Below the pieces are notes generated by a model, which was given only the letters and a program-made list of their open reading frames with translations, had not been told where the DNA came from and ran no database searches. DNA of 9,313 bases from contig CAJYKO010000429.1 in assembly GCA_913775215.1 (NCBI GenBank), positions 1 to 9,313 on the forward strand, given 5' to 3'. Numbering within the stretch: position 1 is the first letter of the stretch; every line of letters starts with the position of its first letter. The DNA comes from an uncultured Devosia sp. (lineage in GTDB: Bacteria > Pseudomonadota > Alphaproteobacteria > Rhizobiales > Devosiaceae). Below, in pieces: positions 6,588 to 9,313 of the stretch. Position numbers and translations under genes: made by a program.

Positions 6588-7865
6588 CTACTTCGTCTTG
6601 GTCTTGCCGCTCGTGCTGCCCGAACCGCTCTCCGCTTCGTTAAGCCGCGCGAGATTGTCGATCGCCAGCTGATAGCCCTGCGCAGCCGACTGCTCATAGT
6701 AGTCGCGCGCCTTGGCTTCATCGACGGGAACGCCAAGCCCGTTCTCGTAAATGTGGCCCATATTGTTAAGCCCGATCGGCTGGCCCTTGTCGGCGGCCAT
6801 TTCGGTCCATTTCAGCGCTTCGGCATAATCGACATCGGTGCCCGTGCCGTCCATGTAGAGGAGGCCCAGATTGACCGCCGCGCGCATTTCTCCGCCTTCT
6901 GCGGCCTCGCGATAGAGCTTGATGGCCCGGTTATAATCCTGCTTCACCCCGCGCCCGTCTTCATAAAGCAGCGCGAGGTTGTGCTTGGCGAGCGCCATGC
7001 CCTGCTCTGCCGCCTGCTCGTATAGTTCGGCCGCCTTTGCAAGGTCTTCCTTAACGCCCTCGCCATTCTCATAAAGAAAGGCGAGATTGTTCTGGCCATA
7101 CATATCGCCTTGATCGGCCGCGACCTTATAGAGTTCGGCCGCGCGCTTGGGGTCGCTCTTTTGCCCCAGTCCATCCTGGACAAGCTTGCCTAAATTGACA
7201 TGGGCCGAGACGTCCCCGGCATCCACCGCCTTTTCGAACCAGGCCGCCGCCGCCACATAATCCTGCGGCACGCCGAGCCCATCCTGATACATCAAGCCCA
7301 GGTTTGACTGAGCCTTGGGCATGCCCTGCTCGGCCGCCGCTCGGTACCAGTGCGCTGCTTCGTTATAGTCTTGCTCAACGCCCTCTCCGAAATCATAGGA
7401 GAGACCAAGGCTGTTCTGCGCCAGCGCAAATCCGGCTTCCGCGCCGCGCTTCAGATATTGAGCGCCACGCTCCATATCGACATCGACGCCATCGCCGGTG
7501 ATCAGCATGTCGCCAAAGATGGCCTGCGCCACGACGCTGTCCCCGTCAGCTGCTTCCTCGAACAAAGGCACGGCGTCTTCGTAATTGCCATCGGCAAAAT
7601 AGGCGCGCGCCAGCCAACCCTTGAGCTGGGCGGCGTCAGGATCTTCCTCGAGCGCCTTTTTGCAGGCCTCGATAGCGGTCTCGGTGTCGATGTCCCAGGT
7701 TTCCCGGCCGATGCTTTCATAGCCGATTTCATATTGGCTTGCTGCTTGCGCGGCGCAAGCATCGAATGTCGCATCGGCAAAAGCCGGCATCACGGGTACG
7801 AAAACGCCCGCGGCCAGGAATGCCATGAGCGTGCCACCACGCGCCAATGGTCGGATAGACTTCAT
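6588..7865 (-). CDS. periplasmic Sel1-like repeat (SLR/TPR) protein
   Basis: A 425-residue exported solenoid protein. Residues 1-30 form a signal peptide ending in MPAFA|DA. The mature N-terminus has C37 and C68 (TFDAC … AIEACKKAL), a pair common in exported repeat proteins of this group and a likely disulfide. A TPR-like helix pair follows (about 80-110). Then come eight Sel1 repeats, each exactly 36 residues, at 111-146, 147-182, 183-218, 219-254, 255-290, 291-326, 327-362 and 363-398, with the pattern A..NLG.(L)Y..G.GV..D...A..(W/Y)...AA..G. A short ninth start and a Ser/Gly/Lys-rich tail (SGSGSTSGKTKTK) finish it. Such proteins act as scaffolds, often in envelope or signalling complexes; no partner is visible here. 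I chose ATG 7865: GGGAG lies six bases upstream. The longer TTG 7889 reading would encode that ribosome site as RER and spoil the signal peptide. The divergent rluE start is 119 bases away. Confidence 0.9.
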   Translation of the reverse strand: MKSIRPLARGGTLMAFLAAGVFVPVMPAFADATFDACAAQAASQYEIGYESIGRETWDIDTETAIEACKKALEEDPDAAQLKGWLARAYFADGNYEDAVPLFEEAADGDSVVAQAIFGDMLITGDGVDVDMERGAQYLKRGAEAGFALAQNSLGLSYDFGEGVEQDYNEAAHWYRAAAEQGMPKAQSNLGLMYQDGLGVPQDYVAAAAWFEKAVDAGDVSAHVNLGKLVQDGLGQKSDPKRAAELYKVAADQGDMYGQNNLAFLYENGEGVKEDLAKAAELYEQAAEQGMALAKHNLALLYEDGRGVKQDYNRAIKLYREAAEGGEMRAAVNLGLLYMDGTGTDVDYAEALKWTEMAADKGQPIGLNNMGHIYENGLGVPVDEAKARDYYEQSAAQGYQLAIDNLARLNEAESGSGSTSGKTKTK

Positions 7866-7931
7866 TATTCTCTCCCGAAGACTGCTCAAAGCTTAGCCTC
7901 ATGTTAGTCCAGCCTTTATGGGCAACAAAAG

Positions 7932-7949
7932 GGCAAAGCCCGATTTGCC
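7932..7949. other. small hairpin in the divergent Sel1-repeat / rluE spacer
   Basis: GGCAAA (7932-7937) and TTTGCC (7944-7949) flank a six-base loop GCCCGA, extendable by a G-T and an A-T pair. It lies about 36 bases before the chosen rluE start and about 67 before the Sel1-repeat start. It may be a leader structure or an operator. The evidence is shape only. Confidence 0.3.
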
Positions 7950-7984
7950 TTGGCATCAGCGGCTCTGGCGCAGTATCAGGCGAC

Positions 7985-8596
7985 ATGGCCCGGCTCATTC
8001 TCTTCAACAAGCCCTTCAACGTGCTGACCCAGTTTACGGGCGGCACGCCTGAGGAAACCCTATCGGGCTATATCAAGGTGCCCGGCGTCTATGCGGCCGG
8101 CCGGCTCGATAAGGATAGCGAAGGGCTTTTGCTTTTGACCGATGATGGCGCGCTCCAGGCCCAGATTGCCTCGCCGCGCTTCAAGATGCCAAAAACCTAT
8201 CTCGTCCAGGTCGAAGGTCTTCCCAGCGACGAGGCCCTTGCAAGTCTGCGGTCTGGCGTCAGCCTTAACGACGGACCCACGCGCCCGGCAAAGGTCGAAC
8301 GCATCGACCCGCCCGAACTCTGGCCCCGCACTCCGCCCGTGCGCTTCCGCAAGAGCGTGCCCGACCAGTGGCTCTCGCTCACCATCACCGAAGGCCGTAA
8401 TCGTCAGGTTCGCCGCATGACGGCCGCCGTCGGCCACCCGACACTCCGGCTCGTCCGCTGGAAAATCGGCGATTGGACGCTTGATGGGCTCGCCCCCGGC
8501 GAATGGCGTTTCGCCGAGTCCCCCGCACGATCCGCGCCGCCACGCGCTAATAGGTCGCCCGGCCCCCCGAAAGGTCGAACACCGAGGCGGTCGTAA
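7985..8596 (+). CDS. rluE: 23S rRNA pseudouridine synthase, RluE type
   Basis: A 203-residue enzyme that isomerises a uridine of 23S rRNA (U2457 in E. coli, by family knowledge). It follows remembered E. coli RluE closely: LILFNKPFNVL (4-14), GVYAAGRLDKDSEGLLLLT (34-52) with catalytic Asp42, YLVQVEG (72-78), SLNDGPT (93-99), LWPRTPPVR (112-120) and EGRNRQVRRM (136-145). Like RluE it has no N-terminal S4 domain. The open frame extends back to ATG 7901, but those 28 residues are unlike the family and no ribosome site precedes them; ATG 7985 has AGG four bases upstream and begins MARLILFNKP. After GEWRFAES (172-179) there is a tail of about 24 residues rich in Pro, Arg and Ser that E. coli RluE lacks. 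The last 50 bases lie antisense within the SDR gene. Confidence 0.9.
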   Translation: MARLILFNKPFNVLTQFTGGTPEETLSGYIKVPGVYAAGRLDKDSEGLLLLTDDGALQAQIASPRFKMPKTYLVQVEGLPSDEALASLRSGVSLNDGPTRPAKVERIDPPELWPRTPPVRFRKSVPDQWLSLTITEGRNRQVRRMTAAVGHPTLRLVRWKIGDWTLDGLAPGEWRFAESPARSAPPRANRSPGPPKGRTPRRS

Positions 8597-9290
8597 AACT
8601 GTTTTCGCGGCTGACGAGCCAGGAGACCATATTGGCCACTTCCTCGACTTCGAGAAACCGCCCGCGCGGAATCCGGCTCAGCATATAGTCGATGAAATCG
8701 GGTTTCAGCTCGTCGAGAATGCGCGTCTTTGCCGTCGCCGGCGTAATGGCATTAATGGCGATGTCATATTTCGCCACTTCCTTGCCCACTGCCTTGGTCA
8801 TGCCGATCACGCCCGCCTTTGCCGCGGCATAAGCTGCGGCATTGGGGTTGCCCTCCTTGGCCGCGATCGAGGCGATATTGACGATGCGCCCATAATTTCG
8901 CGCCTTCATTCCCGGCAGGATGGCGCGGTTGACGTGAAAGGCGCCGTTGAGATCGACATCGATCACCCGCCGCCATTCATCGAGCTCATATTCGTCGAGC
9001 GGCGCATTTTTCCCCGCAATCCCCGCCGAGTGCACCAGAATGTCGATCCGCCCATGCGCAACTTCCGTGGCCGCCGTCGCGCTTTCCACCGCCCCATAAT
9101 CGACGATATCGACGACCCGCACGGATGCGGCGCCCAGCTCCGCCTTCGCCGATGCAAGAAGCTCTGCTTCGCGATCCCAAAGACTGACCACTGCCCCCGA
9201 AGCGATCAACCGCCGCGCCACCGCAAAGCCGATACCCTGCGCCCCGCCGGTAACCACAGCCACCTGCCCTTCCAGATCGATCCGGTTCAT
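8547..9290 (-). CDS. short-chain dehydrogenase/reductase (SDR), NAD(P)-dependent
   Basis: A 247-residue classical SDR with a Rossmann fold. The cofactor motif TGGAQGIG is at 14-21, and Asp39 after the second strand (SLWDRE) favours NAD over NADP by the usual rule. The catalytic set is Asn115, Ser141, Tyr154 and Lys158 (YAAAK). Two positions depart from the commonest form: HSAG (87-90) instead of NNAG, and TPAT (183-186) where most have PG. The end FDLSGGRATY resembles a subgroup that I associate with sugar-acid dehydrogenases such as 2-keto-3-deoxy-L-fuconate or rhamnonate dehydrogenase, but the substrate cannot be assigned from the sequence. GGAGG lies four bases before ATG 9290. The gene is convergent with rluE and overlaps it by 50 bases at the 3' end. 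Upstream neighbours are outside the window. Confidence 0.9.
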   Translation of the reverse strand: MNRIDLEGQVAVVTGGAQGIGFAVARRLIASGAVVSLWDREAELLASAKAELGAASVRVVDIVDYGAVESATAATEVAHGRIDILVHSAGIAGKNAPLDEYELDEWRRVIDVDLNGAFHVNRAILPGMKARNYGRIVNIASIAAKEGNPNAAAYAAAKAGVIGMTKAVGKEVAKYDIAINAITPATAKTRILDELKPDFIDYMLSRIPRGRFLEVEEVANMVSWLVSRENSFTTASVFDLSGGRATY

Positions 9291-9313
9291 CTCGCCTCCG
9301 CCTTTTGCTTTGC

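Noticed and set aside
7350..7907. A 185-codon plus-strand frame antisense to the Sel1-repeat gene.
   Set aside because: It lies opposite regular 36-residue Sel1 repeats and a signal peptide; no motif or ribosome site supports it.

Overview
This is an ordinary stretch of a GC-rich alphaproteobacterial chromosome. The initiator tRNA, the gene families and the promoter style (a CTATAT-type -10 box) fit the Hyphomicrobiales. Codon use and protein style suggest a Devosia-like organism, but that placement is inference. No phage, insertion sequence, CRISPR array or toxin-antitoxin module is visible, and there is no gene-free gap longer than about 300 bases.

Layout from left to right. A secreted LprI-domain protein is cut off by the left edge (1-544, minus). 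It is followed by a small alpha/beta-hydrolase of the carboxylesterase/phospholipase type (617-1216, minus). Divergent from that is an iron-sulfur L-serine ammonia-lyase gene, sdaA (1358-2741, plus), broken by a single frameshift near 2130-2145 but otherwise intact. A GC-rich hairpin separates it from the convergent manC-type gene for a bifunctional mannose-1-phosphate guanylyltransferase / mannose-6-phosphate isomerase (2801-4228, minus). Upstream of manC on the same strand is the initiator tRNA-fMet (4411-4487, minus), with an encoded CCA, a clear promoter and a terminator. Next come a Tas-like aldo/keto reductase (4737-5774, plus) and, 27 bases on, a DUF599 membrane protein (5802-6530, plus), probably one transcript. 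A convergent hairpin separates these from a periplasmic Sel1-repeat protein (6588-7865, minus). Divergent from it is the rluE-type pseudouridine synthase gene (7985-8596, plus). Its 3' end overlaps by 50 bases the 3' end of a short-chain dehydrogenase gene (8547-9290, minus).

The genes do not form one pathway. They are housekeeping and metabolic genes: translation (tRNA-fMet, RluE), sugar-nucleotide supply for surface polysaccharide (ManC), serine catabolism (SdaA), general redox enzymes (aldo/keto reductase, SDR) and envelope proteins (LprI-type, Sel1-repeat, DUF599). I found no convincing new biological system. The points most worth a second look are the sdaA frameshift, the A-U pair in the anticodon stem of the initiator tRNA, the overlapping convergent ends of rluE and the SDR gene, and a few unexplained palindromes between genes.
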